Shown: positions 46,449 through 58,877, numbered from the stretch's first letter. The stretch: 64,000 bases of DNA from Eleftheria terrae (GCF_030419005.1 NZ_CP106951.1:4960001-5024000); one strand, 5' to 3'. Translations and numbers: made by a program. Notes: generated from the sequence alone by a model not told the origin.

Positions 46449-47234
46449 ATGAAGCTCCGCATCCATCGCGGACCGCGCAGCGCGGTGCAGGCCGCGCTGC
46501 TGGCCTGGTCCTGCATGGCGCCGCTTTCGGCCCATGCACTGTTCAGCGACGACGAGGCGCGCCGCGCCATCCTTGACCTGCGCCAGAAGGTCGAGCAGGG
46601 CCACGAGCAGCGTCGTGCCGAGCAGGCGCGCACCACCGAGCAGATCGACCAGCTGCGCCGCAGCCTGCTGGACCTGAACAACCAGCTGGAGCAGATGCGG
46701 GCGGAAACCGCTCGCCTGCGCGGCGAGAACGAGCAGCTGGCACGCCAGCTGTCGGAGGTACAGCGCGGCCAGACCGACCTGAAGCAGGGCCTGGACGACC
46801 GCATGCGCCAGTTCGAGCCGCAGAAGGTGACGGTGGACGGCAAGGAGTTCCAGGTCCGTCCCGATGAGAAGCGCGACTACGAAGCGGCCCTGGAGTTGTT
46901 CCGCAAGGGCGACTTCCCGGCCGCTGCGACCGCCTTTGCCGGCTTCCAGAAGCGCTACCCGGGCAGCGGCTACAACGAGTCGGTGCTGTACTGGATGGGC
47001 AACGCGCACTATGGCAAGCGCGACTATCGCGACGCGATGGCGGCATTCCGCGGCTTGGTCACGACCTCGCCGCAGCACATGCGGGCGCCCGAAGCGCTGC
47101 TGTCGATCGCGATGTGCCAGATCGAGCTCAAGGACCGTGCGGCCGCGCGTCGCACCCTGGACGAGCTGATCAAGGCCCATCCGCAAAGCGAAGCGGCCGC
47201 TGAAGCCAAGGAGCGGCTGGCGGCCCTGCGCTGA
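46449..47234 (+). CDS. cpoB: Tol-Pal system coordinator CpoB (YbgF)
   Basis: 261 residues, periplasmic. A signal peptide ends near AHA-LF (about residue 28). A coiled coil (about 35-105, ARTTEQIDQLRRSLLDLNNQ and following) mediates trimerisation. The C-terminus is TPR-like (DYEAALELFRKGDFPAAATA, YNESVLYWMGNAHYGKRDYR). CpoB coordinates PBP1b activity with Tol-dependent outer-membrane constriction at division. The operon tolB-pal-cpoB is the standard order. Confidence 0.95.
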   Translation: MKLRIHRGPRSAVQAALLAWSCMAPLSAHALFSDDEARRAILDLRQKVEQGHEQRRAEQARTTEQIDQLRRSLLDLNNQLEQMRAETARLRGENEQLARQLSEVQRGQTDLKQGLDDRMRQFEPQKVTVDGKEFQVRPDEKRDYEAALELFRKGDFPAAATAFAGFQKRYPGSGYNESVLYWMGNAHYGKRDYRDAMAAFRGLVTTSPQHMRAPEALLSIAMCQIELKDRAAARRTLDELIKAHPQSEAAAEAKERLAALR

Positions 47235-47261
47235 GCCACCGCCGGCCCTGGCCGGGACTTC

Positions 47262-47331
47262 TACAATCGGCCCCATGCAGGCGCCGCCCGCTCATGCCGA
47301 GCAGCCCAGGTTTCCTGGGCTGTTTTCATTT
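47262..47331 (+). terminator. TACAAT box followed by an intrinsic-terminator hairpin
   Basis: AGCCCAGG (47303-47310) pairs with CCTGGGCT (47314-47321) around TTT and is followed by GTTTTCATTT, a good Rho-independent terminator 69 bp after cpoB. Upstream is TACAAT (47262-47267). If that is an active -10, the hairpin would lie in the leader of tcdA and act as an attenuator; if not, it simply ends the tolB-pal-cpoB operon. Confidence 0.7.
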
Positions 47332-47386
47332 GGGCGGTCGGCTGCGCTGCGGCATCATGCAGCAGACGGCAAAGGCAGTACTCCCC

Positions 47387-48193
47387 ATGAACGATCTTGC
47401 GCTCGACGACATCGGCATCCGCACGGGCAATGACGACGGCGACGATGGCGAGCGCCGCTTCGGTGGCCTGCGCCGCCTCTATGGCTCGGAAGGCTACCAG
47501 CGGCTGCGCGCGGCGCGCGTGGCGGTGGTCGGGCTGGGAGGCGTCGGCTCCTGGGCGGCCGAGGCCCTGGCGCGCAGCGGCGTCGCCGAGCTGCAGCTGT
47601 TCGACCTCGATCATGTGGCACTGAGCAACGTCAACCGGCAGGTGCATGCCCTGGAGACCACCCTCGGCCAGTCCAAGGTGCAAGCCCTGCGCGAGCGCAT
47701 CGAGCTGATCCACCCCGGCTGTCGGGTGCTCGGCGTGGAGGAGTTCGTCGAGCCCGACAACTGGCCGCAATTGCTGCAAGGTCCCGTCGATGCGGTGATC
47801 GATTGCTGCGACCAGGTGCGCGCCAAGAACGCGCTGGCTGCCTGGTCGCTGGCGACTCGCACATCGTTGGTGACGGTGGGGGCGGCGGGTGGCAAGCAGC
47901 GGGCTCAGGCCGTCGAGCTGGCCGATCTGTCGGAGACCACGCATGATCCGCTGCTGGCGTCGCTGCGGCAGCGCCTGCGGCGCGAGCATGGCGCGCCGAG
48001 GAAGGGACGCATCGGCATCAGTTGCGTCTTCTCCCGCGAGCCGGTGACCCGTCCGCCCGAGAGCTGCGACGTCGACGGCAGCCTCAATTGCCATGGCTAT
48101 GGATCGGTGGTCAGCGTGACGGCCACCTTCGGCCTGGTGGCGGCCGGCGAGGTGTTGCGCCAGCTCACCGCAGGGGAGTGCAAGCCGCGCTGA
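47387..48193 (+). CDS. tcdA: tRNA threonylcarbamoyladenosine dehydratase
   Basis: 268 residues. An E1-like (ThiF/MoeB) fold with GxGGVGSW in VVGLGGVGSWAAEALARSGV, LFDLDHVALSNVNRQ, and a C-terminal CDVDGSLNCHGYGSVVSVTA. It ATP-dependently cyclises t6A37 of ANN-decoding tRNAs to ct6A. That fits its position directly before two tRNA-Lys genes, which carry t6A. ATG 47387 (MNDLALDD) is used; ATG 47357 is an in-frame alternative. Confidence 0.94.
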   Translation: MNDLALDDIGIRTGNDDGDDGERRFGGLRRLYGSEGYQRLRAARVAVVGLGGVGSWAAEALARSGVAELQLFDLDHVALSNVNRQVHALETTLGQSKVQALRERIELIHPGCRVLGVEEFVEPDNWPQLLQGPVDAVIDCCDQVRAKNALAAWSLATRTSLVTVGAAGGKQRAQAVELADLSETTHDPLLASLRQRLRREHGAPRKGRIGISCVFSREPVTRPPESCDVDGSLNCHGYGSVVSVTATFGLVAAGEVLRQLTAGECKPR

Positions 48194-48198
48194 CCTAC

Positions 48199-48228
48199 TT
48201 GCGCACATCTTAGAAGACTGCCTATAAT
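48199..48228 (+). promoter_or_regulatory. promoter of the tRNA-Lys pair
   Basis: TTGCGC (48199-48204) and a perfect TATAAT (48223-48228) are separated by 18 nt, 12 nt before the first tRNA. Confidence 0.75.
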
Positions 48229-48240
48229 CTAAGGCTTCGC

Positions 48241-48316
48241 GGGTTGTTAGCTCAGTTGGTAGAGCAGCGGACTTTTAATCCGTTGGTCGCAGGTTCGAAT
48301 CCTGCACAACCCACCA
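48241..48316 (+). tRNA. tRNA-Lys (anticodon TTT)
   Basis: A 76-nt cloverleaf with encoded CCA. Acceptor GGGTTGT pairs with ACAACCC; the D-arm is GCTCAGTTGGTAGAGC; the anticodon stem GCGGA/TCCGT encloses loop CTTTTAA, giving anticodon TTT; the T-arm is GCAGGTTCGAATCCTGC. Confidence 0.97.
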
Positions 48317-48411
48317 AAAAAAGCTGCACACAACAGCGTAATTTGTGAGACACTTCGGTCCTCGCAAATTTTGGTAGACAGATCGAAGACTGTCGGCGAG
48401 AAAAAAGTTTC

Positions 48412-48487
48412 GGGCTCTTAGCTCAGTTGGTAGAGCAGCGGACTCTTAATCCGTAGGTCGAGTGTTCGAGTCACTCAGGGCCCACCA
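48412..48487 (+). tRNA. tRNA-Lys (anticodon CTT)
   Basis: A 76-nt cloverleaf with encoded CCA, almost identical to its neighbour in the D-arm and anticodon stem. Acceptor GGGCTCT pairs with AGGGCCC (one U-G pair); loop CTCTTAA gives anticodon CTT; the T-arm is GAGTGTTCGAGTCACTC. It lies 95 nt after the first, so both are probably on one transcript. Confidence 0.97.
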
Positions 48488-48495
48488 AGACAAAG

Positions 48496-48534
48496 CCCGC
48501 AAGTTCTGGAAGCAGGACTTGCGGGTTTTTTCTT
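48496..48534 (+). terminator. intrinsic terminator of the tRNA-Lys operon
   Basis: CCCGCAAGT (48496-48504) pairs with ACTTGCGGG (48517-48525), immediately followed by TTTTTTCTTT. A textbook terminator 8 nt after the second tRNA. Confidence 0.92.
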
Positions 48535-48714
48535 TGCATCGTGTCTTTCGCAATGTTGCTTCGCGCCCGGCTTGCACGAGCCATGAGGCGGTGGCGCCCC
48601 GATGGTCCGGGGGGCTCGGTTGGCCCGGCGCACAGAACCGTGGACCTCCTGGCAGACTCCCATCAGAGAACGCCTGGCCCGCACGATGCAAGGCGCGACA
48701 GCAAGGAGCCCACC

Positions 48715-49251
48715 ATGCCGATGTCTTCTTTCCCCGTTTCACGCGCCGCACTGCCGGTGGCCGTGGCGGCCCTGTGCCTGGCCGGCTGCGCCACCGGCTA
48801 CAGCCCGGGCGACCTGCAGCCCGGCACCCCGGCCGCCGAGGTGGTTGCCCGCATGGGCCCGCCCACCGGCGAGCACACCGGGCCACAAGGCACGCGGCGG
48901 CTCGAGTTCGCGCGCGGCCCCTTCGGCAAGCACACCTACATGGTCGACCTCGACACGCAAGGCAAGGTCAGTGGCTGGCAGCAGGTGCTGGAGGAGAAAA
49001 ACTTCAATGCGCTGCCCCTTGGCATCGACCGCCAGGAGGTGCTCTACCGGCTCGGGCGGCCGTCGCACGTGATGAGCATCCCGCGGCGCAATGAGCTGAT
49101 CTGGTCTTACCGCTACGATGCCGTGTTCTGCCAGTGGTTCCAGGTCAGCCTGGACCGCAGTTCCAACAAGGTCACCGCCACCGGCTACAACATCGATCCC
49201 ATCTGTGATGGCGACGATCGCTACGGCTCGCTGACCATCAGGCGTCGATGA
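48715..49251 (+). CDS. BamE/SmpA-like lipoprotein
   Basis: 178 residues. Lipobox LAGC with Cys at about 24. The mature part has two BamE-like units: GDLQPGTPAAEVVARMGPPT and LGIDRQEVLYRLGRPSHVMS (the pattern G-x2-x3-V-x2-x-G-x-P). It is likely outer-membrane anchored, possibly a BamE paralogue, since the first unit is duplicated. AAGGAG lies 6 nt before ATG 48715. Its stop overlaps the next gene as ATGA, so the two are coupled. Confidence 0.84.
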   Translation: MPMSSFPVSRAALPVAVAALCLAGCATGYSPGDLQPGTPAAEVVARMGPPTGEHTGPQGTRRLEFARGPFGKHTYMVDLDTQGKVSGWQQVLEEKNFNALPLGIDRQEVLYRLGRPSHVMSIPRRNELIWSYRYDAVFCQWFQVSLDRSSNKVTATGYNIDPICDGDDRYGSLTIRRR

Positions 49252-49604
49252 TGATGATCACCCTCTACGGCATTCCCAATTGCGACACCGTCAAGAAAGC
49301 GCGCCGCTGGCTCGATGAGCAGGGCGTGGCCTACACCTTCCACGACTACAAGAAGCAGGGCGTGCCCGAAGCCGGCCTGGACCGCTGGCTGGCCGCCAAG
49401 GGCTGGCAGGCTCTGGTGAACCGCCAGGGCACCACCTGGCGCAAGCTCGATCCGGCCACCCAGGCGGGCGTGACCGACGCGGCCAGTGCCCGCGCCCTGA
49501 TGCTGGCCCAGGCCAGCGTCATCAAGCGGCCGGTGGTCGAGGCCGGCGAGACCGTGCTGGTCGGCTTCGACGCCGATGCCTACCAGGCGCTGAAGCACGG
49601 CTGA
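49248..49604 (+). CDS. ArsC/Spx-like thioredoxin-fold protein (YffB type)
   Basis: 118 residues. Starts ITLYGIPNCDTVKKARRWLD, with a single Cys at the ArsC active-site position, and includes HDYKKQGVPEAGLDRWL and IKRPVVEAGETVLVGFD, giving the ArsC fold. The YffB subgroup (CDTVKKAR) is probably a glutathione-dependent reductase rather than arsenate-specific. ATG codons at 49248, 49251 and 49254 are adjacent; MITLYG (49254) would be the family-typical start. Confidence 0.86.
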   Translation: MMMITLYGIPNCDTVKKARRWLDEQGVAYTFHDYKKQGVPEAGLDRWLAAKGWQALVNRQGTTWRKLDPATQAGVTDAASARALMLAQASVIKRPVVEAGETVLVGFDADAYQALKHG

Positions 49605-49627
49605 GCGGCCCACCGCCACGTGGCATG

Positions 49628-49663
49628 AAAAAAGCCGCGGCCCCCTGGCGGGGCGCCGCGGCT
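49628..49663 (-). terminator. intrinsic terminator of acnA
   Basis: AGCCGCGG (49633-49640) pairs with CCGCGGCT (49656-49663). Read on the minus strand it is followed by T6 (forward A6, 49628-49633). Strong form, 25 bp after the acnA stop. Confidence 0.9.
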
Positions 49664-49687
49664 CCTGGCCGTCCGAAGGGCAGCCGC

Positions 49688-52441
<2,754 letters not shown>

Positions 52442-52573
52442 GGGGGTCACTCCGAGGTGCGGTTCAAGGTGGGGAAAGATCGTGGGGATTGTCGCAGTTT
52501 GAGCTTGCGTCGCAAGAAGCGTGCAGGGACTTCGCCGCCCCTGCACGCCGCCCCAGCCGCCCCGATTGACGCC

Positions 52574-53464
52574 TCAGGGGGTGGTGGCGCGGCGCTTGCT
52601 GCGCCGGCGCCAGATCGCACGCACCACGCTGCCGAGCACCAACAGGGCCAGCGTCCAGGGCAGCAGGGCAGCGGTCAGCTCGATCAGCGCGGCCAGGCTC
52701 GCTGCCAGCACATGGCCGGTGTTGAGCACCGCGCCGCGCACCGGCGACCACATGCCGGTCTCGATCACCGAGGGCCGGGCCTGGAAGCTGAGCACCACAT
52801 GCACCTTGTCCGTCAGGCTGGCCAGGGCCTTGCGGCGGGAGGCCAGGCTGTCGATCTCGCTCTGCACGCGGGTCAGCTCGCGCTCCACCTCGATGAGCTC
52901 GCCCAGCTTGGCCTTGGGCGTGGCCATCAGGCGGCGCAGGTTGTCGCGGAACTCGCTCATGTTCTTCAGGCGGGCTTCCGTGTCGATCACTTCGTCGGTC
53001 TTGTCCTCGGCCTGGGTGGTGTGCTGGCCGACGCTGCCCAGCGCCGTCACCTTGGCCAGGAAGGCGTCGAGCTGCTGCGGCGGGACACGCGCTTCGAGCG
53101 AGGCGCCGGTGGGATGCTGGTCGGCGTTGTTGACCAGGGAGGACGCCAGCACCTCGCAGCCGGCTGCGGCGCACGCCTGCCCGGCGGCCTTCCAGGCCGC
53201 CTCGACGCCGTCGGCGTCGGTGAACAGCGTCAGGTCATGGCGCAGTGCGAGGTAGCGGCGCTGCGGCGAGGCGTTGTCTGCCGGCGCGGAGCCGGCGCCG
53301 CCCTCGGCCGCCTGCACCGGTGCGGCTGCTGCCGCGGGTGCCATGCCGTACGCAGGGGCTGCCTGCTCGCTGATGGCAGGCTCGGCAGGGCCGCTCCTGC
53401 CGCAGGCGGTGAGCGTGGCCAGGGTCAGGAGCAGGACGAACGGCAGGCGGGGAGGGCGGCGCAT
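52574..53464 (-). CDS. DUF4349 lipoprotein
   Basis: 296 residues. Lipobox TLTAC (Cys at about 21), then a low-complexity Ala/Pro stretch. The DUF4349 domain (about 70-260) has AYV-like strand ARVPPQQLDAFLAKVTALGS, long coiled coil RLKNMSEFRDNLRRLMATPK and ELIEVERELTRVQSEIDSLA. A C-terminal membrane helix (TAALLPWTLALLVLGSVVRA) ends in arginines. Family function unknown. GGAG lies 7 nt before ATG 53464. It lies between the two aconitase genes with no obvious metabolic role. Confidence 0.85.
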   Translation of the reverse strand: MRRPPRLPFVLLLTLATLTACGRSGPAEPAISEQAAPAYGMAPAAAAAPVQAAEGGAGSAPADNASPQRRYLALRHDLTLFTDADGVEAAWKAAGQACAAAGCEVLASSLVNNADQHPTGASLEARVPPQQLDAFLAKVTALGSVGQHTTQAEDKTDEVIDTEARLKNMSEFRDNLRRLMATPKAKLGELIEVERELTRVQSEIDSLASRRKALASLTDKVHVVLSFQARPSVIETGMWSPVRGAVLNTGHVLAASLAALIELTAALLPWTLALLVLGSVVRAIWRRRSKRRATTP

Positions 53465-53650
53465 GGAAGACTCCGGGGAGCAAAGTAAGGACAGGCGGTG
53501 AAACGCGCCCGGGGCCTCCGCGGGGTTGGCCGCCAGCGAAAAATGATGCGCAACGCGCACCGGCCCGCGCGGCGGGGCCGTGAAGGGCACCGGCCGCCCG
53601 CCGGCAGGGAGCCTGCGACGCCGCGGGAGCGACGGTGGCCAGGGGCTTGG

Positions 53651-53656
53651 TATGCT
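53651..53656 (+). promoter_or_regulatory. -10 box 7 nt before the DUF72 start (leaderless)
   Basis: TATGCT ends 7 nt before ATG 53664. There is no Shine-Dalgarno. Same geometry as at 16838 on the other strand. Confidence 0.4.
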
Positions 53657-53663
53657 CCCGGGC

Positions 53664-54410
53664 ATGATCTTCATCGGTACCGCCGGCTGGAGCATCCCCC
53701 GGGCCATGGGCTCCGCCTTTCCCGGCGAGGGCCAGCACCTCGACCGTTATGCCCGCGTGCTGGGGTGCGCGGAGATCAACACCTCGTTCTATCGCCCGCA
53801 CCGCGCGGCCACCTATGAACGCTGGGCGGGCCAGGTGCCGGAGCACTTCCGCTTCTCGGTCAAGCTGCCGCGCAGCATCACCCACGAGGGGCGGCTGCAG
53901 GCGGCCGACGAGCCGCTGGAGCGCTTCCTGGCCGAAGTGGCGGGCCTGGGCCGCAAGCTGGGCGTGTTGCTGGTGCAGCTGCCGCCGTCGCTTGCCTTCG
54001 ATGCCGCCGTCGCCGGCAACTTCTTCGACCTGCTGCGGGAGCGCCATGAAGGGCCAGTGGTGTGCGAACCGCGGCATGCGAGCTGGTTCGAGCCGGTCGC
54101 GGAGCGAGTGCTCAAGTCCGCCCGCGTGGGCCGCGTCGCGGCCGACCCGGCACGGCCAGCGGCGGCCGCCCGGCCCGGTGGCTGGATGGGCTCGGCGCGC
54201 AGCAGCCGGCGCGCCACTCTCTACTACCGCTGGCATGGCTCGCCGCGCCTCTACTACTCGCGCTACAGCCCCGAGGTGCTGCAGCAATGGGCCGACGCGC
54301 TGGCGCCAGGACCGGCAGGGGCGGACACCTGGTGCATCTTCGACAACACCGCTTCCGGCGCCGCGATGGAAAACGCCCTGGAGTTCCGCGAGCGGCTGCC
54401 GCAGGGCTGA
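53664..54410 (+). CDS. DUF72 (YecE-like) protein
   Basis: 248 residues. FIGTAGWSIPRAMGSAFPGE, INTSFYRPHRAATYERWAGQ and FRFSVKLPRSITHE are the DUF72 TIM-barrel hallmarks; WYHGSPRLYYSRYSP-type YRWHGSPRLYYSRYSPEVLQ and DTWCIFDNTASGAAMENALE close the barrel. Activity is not established, though a metal-dependent or phosphatase-like role is often guessed. It is alone on the plus strand between minus-strand DUF4349 and acnB genes. Start MIFIGTAGW is fixed by family. Confidence 0.92.
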   Translation: MIFIGTAGWSIPRAMGSAFPGEGQHLDRYARVLGCAEINTSFYRPHRAATYERWAGQVPEHFRFSVKLPRSITHEGRLQAADEPLERFLAEVAGLGRKLGVLLVQLPPSLAFDAAVAGNFFDLLRERHEGPVVCEPRHASWFEPVAERVLKSARVGRVAADPARPAAAARPGGWMGSARSSRRATLYYRWHGSPRLYYSRYSPEVLQQWADALAPGPAGADTWCIFDNTASGAAMENALEFRERLPQG

Positions 54411-54530
54411 GCACGGGCCGCTATTGCGGGGGCTGGTGCCCGTGCCGGGCCAGGGCGCGGCCATGCCTCAAGGCGGCTGAGGCGGACCGCCGGCGACGGC
54501 TGCCGCCGGCCTTGCCCGGTCCGAGAAAGG

Positions 54531-54555
54531 AAAAGGCCCGCCGAAGCGGGCCTTT
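54531..54555. terminator. bidirectional intrinsic terminator between DUF72 gene and acnB
   Basis: AAGGCCCGC (54533-54541) pairs with GCGGGCCTT (54546-54554) around CGAA. On the minus strand it is followed by TTTTCCTTTC, which suits acnB; on the plus strand by TTC. Confidence 0.8.
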
Positions 54556-54581
54556 CTCGCAGCGATGCCGCAGGGGAACGT

Positions 54582-57167
54582 TCAGACCGCCACCGCCTTG
54601 GCCACGTCGCTGAACTCCTCGATCTGGTCAAAGTTCATGTAGCGGTACACCTTGTCGCCGTCCTTGTTGATCACGCCCATGTCGGCGTGGTACTCGGCAA
54701 CGGTCGGGATGCGGCCCAGCTTCGAGCAGATCGCGGCCAGCTCGGCCGAGCCGAGGTAGACGTTGGTGTTCTTGCCCAGGCGGTTGGGGAAGTTGCGGGT
54801 GCTGGTGGACATCACCGTCGCGCCCTCGCGTACCTGCGCCTGGTTGCCCATGCAGAGGCTGCAGCCCGGCATTTCCATGCGGGCGCCCGCGCCGCCCAGC
54901 ACGCCGTAGTGGCCTTCCTTGGTCAACTCGGCCGCGTCCATCTTGGTCGGCGGCGCCACCCACAGCTTCACCGGGATGTCGCGCTTGCCTTCCAGCAGCT
55001 TGGAGGCTGCACGGAAGTGGCCGATGTTGGTCATGCAGGAGCCGATGAAGACCTCGTCGATCGTCGCGCCCTGCACGTCCGACAGCGTCTTGGCGTCGTC
55101 CGGATCGTTCGGGCAGCAGACGATGGGCTCGTTGATGTCGGCCAGGTCGATCTCGATGACGGCCGCGTACTCGGCGTCCGCGTCCGGCTGCAGCAGCTCC
55201 GGCTTGGCCAGCCACTGCTCCATGGACTTGATGCGGCGTTCCAGGCTGCGCTTGTCCTGGTAGCCGTTGGCGATCATCCACTTCAGCAGCGTGATGTTGC
55301 TGTTGAGGTACTCGATGATCGGTTCCTTGTTCAGGCGCACGGTGCAGCCGGCCGCGCTGCGCTCGGCCGAGGCGTCACTCAGCTCGAAGGCTTGCTCGAC
55401 CTTCAGGTCCGGCAGGCCTTCGATCTCCAGGATGCGGCCCGAGAAGATGTTCTTCTTGCCCTGCTTGGCCACCGTCAGCAGGCCCTGCTTGATGGCGTAC
55501 AGCGGGATCGCGTGCACCAGGTCGCGCAAGGTGATGCCGGGTTGCATCTTGCCCTTGAAACGCACCAGCACCGATTCCGGCATGTCCAGCGGCATCACGC
55601 CGGTGGCCGCGGCGAAGGCCACCAGGCCCGAGCCGGCCGGGAAGCTGATGCCGATCGGGAAGCGGGTGTGGCTGTCGCCGCCGGTGCCCACGGTGTCGGG
55701 CAGCAGCATGCGGTTGAGCCAGCTGTGGATCACGCCGTCGCCCGGGCGCAGCGCGATGCCGCCGCGGTTGCTGATGAAGGCCGGCAGCTCGCGGTGCATC
55801 TTCACGTCCACCGGCTTCGGATAGGCGGCCGTGTGGCAGAAGCTCTGCATCACCAGGTCGGCGCTGAAGCCCAGGCAGGCCAGGTCCTTCAGCTCGTCGC
55901 GGGTCATCGGGCCGGTGGTGTCCTGGCTGCCGACGGAGGTCATGCGCGGCTCGCAGTAGGTGCCCGGGCGCACGCCCTGGCCCTCGGGCAGGCCGCAGGC
56001 GCGGCCGACCATCTTCTGCGCCAGCGTGTAGCCCTTGGTCGAGGCGCTCGGCGAGGTCGGCAGGCGGAAGGCGGTGGAGGCGCCCAGGCCCAGGAACTCG
56101 CGCGCCTTGGCGGTCAGCGAGCGGCCGATGATGAGGTTGATGCGGCCGCCGGCGCGCACTTCGTCCAGCAGCACGTCGCTCTTGAGTGCGAAGCTGGCGA
56201 TCTGGGTGCCGTTCTTCTCGATCTTGCCGGCATAGGGGTAGACGTCGACCACGTCGCCCATGTCCATGCCGGAGACGTCGACCTCGATCGGCAATGCGCC
56301 GGAGTCTTCCTGCGTGTTGAAGAAGATCGGTGCGATCTTGCCACCCAGGCAGATGCCGCCGAAGCGCTTGTTGGGCACGAAGGGAATGTCCTCGCCAGTG
56401 GCCCAGATCACGCTGTTGGTGGCCGACTTGCGGCTGGAGCCGGTGCCCACCACGTCGCCGACATAGGCCACCAGGTGGCCCTTTTTCTTCAGCTCTTCAA
56501 TGAACTGCACCGGGCCGCGCTTGCCATCTTCCTCGGGCGTGATGCCGGGGCGGGCGTTCTTGAGCATCGCCAGGTAGTGCAGCGGGATGTCCGGGCGGCT
56601 CCAGGCGTCGGGCGCGGGCGAGAGGTCGTCGGTGTTGGTCTCGCCGGTGACCTTGAACACGGTGACCGTGATCTTCTGCGCCACTTCCGGGCGCGAGGTG
56701 AACCACTCGGCGTCCGCCCACGACTGGATGACCGCCTTCGCCTGGGCGTTGCCGGCCTTGGCCTTCTCGGCCACGTCGTGGAAGTAGTCGAACATCAGCA
56801 GGGTCTTCTTCAGGCCCTCGGCCGCGACAGCGGCCACTTCGGCGTCGTCCAGCAGCTCGATCAGCGGCTTGACGTTGTAGCCACCCACCATGGTGCCCAG
56901 CAGCTCGGTCGCCTTGGCGCGCGAGATCAGCGCCACCTTGACGCTGCCGTCCGCCACCGCGGCCAGGAAGGAAGCCTTCACCTTCGCTGCATCGTCCACG
57001 CCCGGCGGCACGCGGTGCGTCAGCAGGTCCAGCAGGAACTGTTCTTCGCCGGCCGGCGGGTTCTTCAGCAGCTCGATCAGCTCGGCGGTCTGCTGGGCAG
57101 ACAGCGGCAGCGGGGGAATGCCGAGCGCGGCGCGTTCAGCGACGTGGTCGCGGTAGGTTTGCAGCAT
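54582..57167 (-). CDS. acnB: bifunctional aconitate hydratase 2 / 2-methylisocitrate dehydratase
   Basis: 861 residues, typical Acn[21 protein letters not shown] at the N-terminus (HEAT-like domain), [20 protein letters not shown] and the C-terminal Fe-S region [20 protein letters not shown] and [16 protein letters not shown] are diagnostic. In the TCA cycle it makes isocitrate; in the methylcitrate cycle it rehydrates 2-methylaconitate, consistent with the prpD/C/B genes nearby. It has its own promoter, with an operator at 57222-57235. Confidence 0.97.
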   Translation of the reverse strand: MLQTYRDHVAERAALGIPPLPLSAQQTAELIELLKNPPAGEEQFLLDLLTHRVPPGVDDAAKVKASFLAAVADGSVKVALISRAKATELLGTMVGGYNVKPLIELLDDAEVAAVAAEGLKKTLLMFDYFHDVAEKAKAGNAQAKAVIQSWADAEWFTSRPEVAQKITVTVFKVTGETNTDDLSPAPDAWSRPDIPLHYLAMLKNARPGITPEEDGKRGPVQFIEELKKKGHLVAYVGDVVGTGSSRKSATNSVIWATGEDIPFVPNKRFGGICLGGKIAPIFFNTQEDSGALPIEVDVSGMDMGDVVDVYPYAGKIEKNGTQIASFALKSDVLLDEVRAGGRINLIIGRSLTAKAREFLGLGASTAFRLPTSPSASTKGYTLAQKMVGRACGLPEGQGVRPGTYCEPRMTSVGSQDTTGPMTRDELKDLACLGFSADLVMQSFCHTAAYPKPVDVKMHRELPAFISNRGGIALRPGDGVIHSWLNRMLLPDTVGTGGDSHTRFPIGISFPAGSGLVAFAAATGVMPLDMPESVLVRFKGKMQPGITLRDLVHAIPLYAIKQGLLTVAKQGKKNIFSGRILEIEGLPDLKVEQAFELSDASAERSAAGCTVRLNKEPIIEYLNSNITLLKWMIANGYQDKRSLERRIKSMEQWLAKPELLQPDADAEYAAVIEIDLADINEPIVCCPNDPDDAKTLSDVQGATIDEVFIGSCMTNIGHFRAASKLLEGKRDIPVKLWVAPPTKMDAAELTKEGHYGVLGGAGARMEMPGCSLCMGNQAQVREGATVMSTSTRNFPNRLGKNTNVYLGSAELAAICSKLGRIPTVAEYHADMGVINKDGDKVYRYMNFDQIEEFSDVAKAVAV

Positions 57168-57214
57168 GTGGGGCTCCGGGGATGGCCGGCCCCTGGCGGG
57201 CCGGCGACTTTCGT

Positions 57215-57242
57215 ATTTTATGTCTTATATAAGACTTGCCAA
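57215..57242 (-). promoter_or_regulatory. acnB promoter with GntR-type operator in the spacer
   Basis: Minus strand TTGGCA (57237-57242) and TAAAAT (57215-57220) are separated by 16 nt. The spacer contains the perfect 14-bp palindrome GTCTTATATAAGAC (57222-57235). A protein bound there would sit between the -35 and -10, i.e. act as a repressor. The same palindrome lies between mdh and a gntR gene at 63753-63770. Seen directly: palindrome and boxes. Inferred: GntR binding. Confidence 0.75.
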
Positions 57243-57397
57243 GGCGCGCGGTGTTGAAGACTGCACGGGCGGCGGCAAGCGCAGGGGGCGAGGCACAGGC
57301 GCCGAGGACGCAGGAGCCGCAGGGCGGGCTGCCCCGGGCTGCTGCGTCCCCGGTGCTCGCCCGGCCACGGATGGCCGGGCGAAAGGAGTGCGGGAGG

Positions 57398-58849
57398 TCA
57401 GATCACGTACAGGTCCACGTACTCGTGCACCGGCATCGCTTCCAGCGTCTTCTGCTCCAGCGAGACGGCCAGGATGGCGTCCTGCTGCTTCTTCGGGAAG
57501 CGGCGGGCCAGGTTGGTGCGGAACTTGGCTTCCAGCAGCGGAATGCCGTCGGCACGGCGGCGCTTGTGGCCAATGGGGTACTCCACCACCACTTCAGGCA
57601 GCCGGGTGCCGTCGTTCAGCTCGACGGTCATCGCATTGGCGATCGAGCGCTTCTCGGGGTCGTGGTAGTCCTTGGTGAACTGCGTGTCTTCCACGCAGAC
57701 GATCTTGTCGCGCAGCGCGTCGATGCGCGGGTCGGCGGCAATGATGTCCTCGTAGTCGGCGGCGGTCAGGCGGCCGTAGATCAGCGGCACCGCCACCATG
57801 TACTGCACGCAGTGATCGCGGTCGGCCGGATTGTTCAACGGGCCCTTCTTGTCGATGATGCGGATGCAGGCCTCGTGCGTGCGGATGGTCACCTTCTTGA
57901 TGTCGTCCGCCGTCTTGCCGGCCTGGGCCAGCTGCTGGTGCAGCGTCATCGCCGCTTCCACTGCCGTCTGGCTGTGGAACTCGGCCGGGTAGCTGATCTT
58001 GAACAGCACGTGCTCCATCACGTAGCTGCCGTACGGGCGCTGGAACTTGAATTCGTTGCCCTTGAACAGCACGTCATAGAAGCCCCAGCCCTTGGCGCTG
58101 AGCACGCTGGGGTAGCCCATCTCGCCGGTCTTGGCGATCAGGGCCAGACGCACCGCGCGGCTGGTGGCGTCGCCGGCCGCCCAGCTCTTGCGCGAGCCGG
58201 TATTGGGCGCATGCCGATAGGTGCGCAGCGCCTGGCCGTCGACCCAGGCCAGCGACACGGCGTTGATGATCTCCTCGCGGTTGAGGCCCAGCATTTGCGC
58301 CACCACCGCGGTGGACGCCACCTTGACGAGCACCACATGGTCGAGGCCGACCTTGTTGAAGGAGTTCTCGAGCGCGATGCAACCCTGGATCTCGTGCGCC
58401 TTGATCATCGCGGTCAGCACGTCGCGCATCAGCAGCGGCTTCTTGCCGGCGGCCACCGCGTTGCGGCTGAGCCAGTCGGCGGTGGCCAGGATGCCGCCCA
58501 GGTTGTCCGACGGGTGGCCCCATTCGGCGGCCAGCCAGGTGTCGTTGAAGTCCAGCCAGCGGATCATCGTGCCGATGTTGAAGGCGGCCTGGATGGGGTC
58601 GAGCTGGAACTGCGTGCCGGGCACCTTGGCGCCATGGGGCACCACGGTGCCGGGCACCACCGGGCCGAGGAGCTTGGTGCACGCCGGGTACTCCAGGGCC
58701 TCCAGTCCGCAGCCGAGCGTGTCGATCAGGCAGTTGCGTGCGGTGTCGTAGGCCAGCGGGGACGTGACCTCGTACTTCATCACATAGTCGACGATGTCGA
58801 CCAGGACTTTGTCGGGATCGGGACGGACGTTGGAGATTGCGGCGGACAT
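57398..58849 (-). CDS. prpD: 2-methylcitrate dehydratase
   Basis: 483 residues, the usual PrpD length, no Fe-S cluster. Conserved stretches are the opening [60 protein letters not shown], and a C-terminal [17 protein letters not shown]. Dehydrates 2-methylcitrate to 2-methyl-cis-aconitate, which AcnB then hydrates. AGAGGAA precedes ATG 58849. The 230 bp to acnB contain the acnB operator and no gene. Confidence 0.96.
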   Translation of the reverse strand: MSAAISNVRPDPDKVLVDIVDYVMKYEVTSPLAYDTARNCLIDTLGCGLEALEYPACTKLLGPVVPGTVVPHGAKVPGTQFQLDPIQAAFNIGTMIRWLDFNDTWLAAEWGHPSDNLGGILATADWLSRNAVAAGKKPLLMRDVLTAMIKAHEIQGCIALENSFNKVGLDHVVLVKVASTAVVAQMLGLNREEIINAVSLAWVDGQALRTYRHAPNTGSRKSWAAGDATSRAVRLALIAKTGEMGYPSVLSAKGWGFYDVLFKGNEFKFQRPYGSYVMEHVLFKISYPAEFHSQTAVEAAMTLHQQLAQAGKTADDIKKVTIRTHEACIRIIDKKGPLNNPADRDHCVQYMVAVPLIYGRLTAADYEDIIAADPRIDALRDKIVCVEDTQFTKDYHDPEKRSIANAMTVELNDGTRLPEVVVEYPIGHKRRRADGIPLLEAKFRTNLARRFPKKQQDAILAVSLEQKTLEAMPVHEYVDLYVI

Positions 58850-58877
58850 GGTTCCTCTTGGGTGTCTCGGGACGGGG

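Noticed and set aside
47275..47400. ATG 47275, 7 nt after TACAAT, as a leaderless gene
   Set aside because: Its frame is not that of tcdA and gives no recognisable protein; the hairpin and T-tract interrupt it.
48446..48886. A minus-strand frame ending in SWWALSDSNTRPTD
   Set aside because: This is the well-known false protein made by reading the antisense of a tRNA (here tRNA-Lys CTT). There is no other evidence of a gene.
54687..57257. An open frame of 856 codons on the plus strand opposite acnB
   Set aside because: Same artefact. acnB motifs on the minus strand are unmistakable, and the plus frame shows no recognisable protein.
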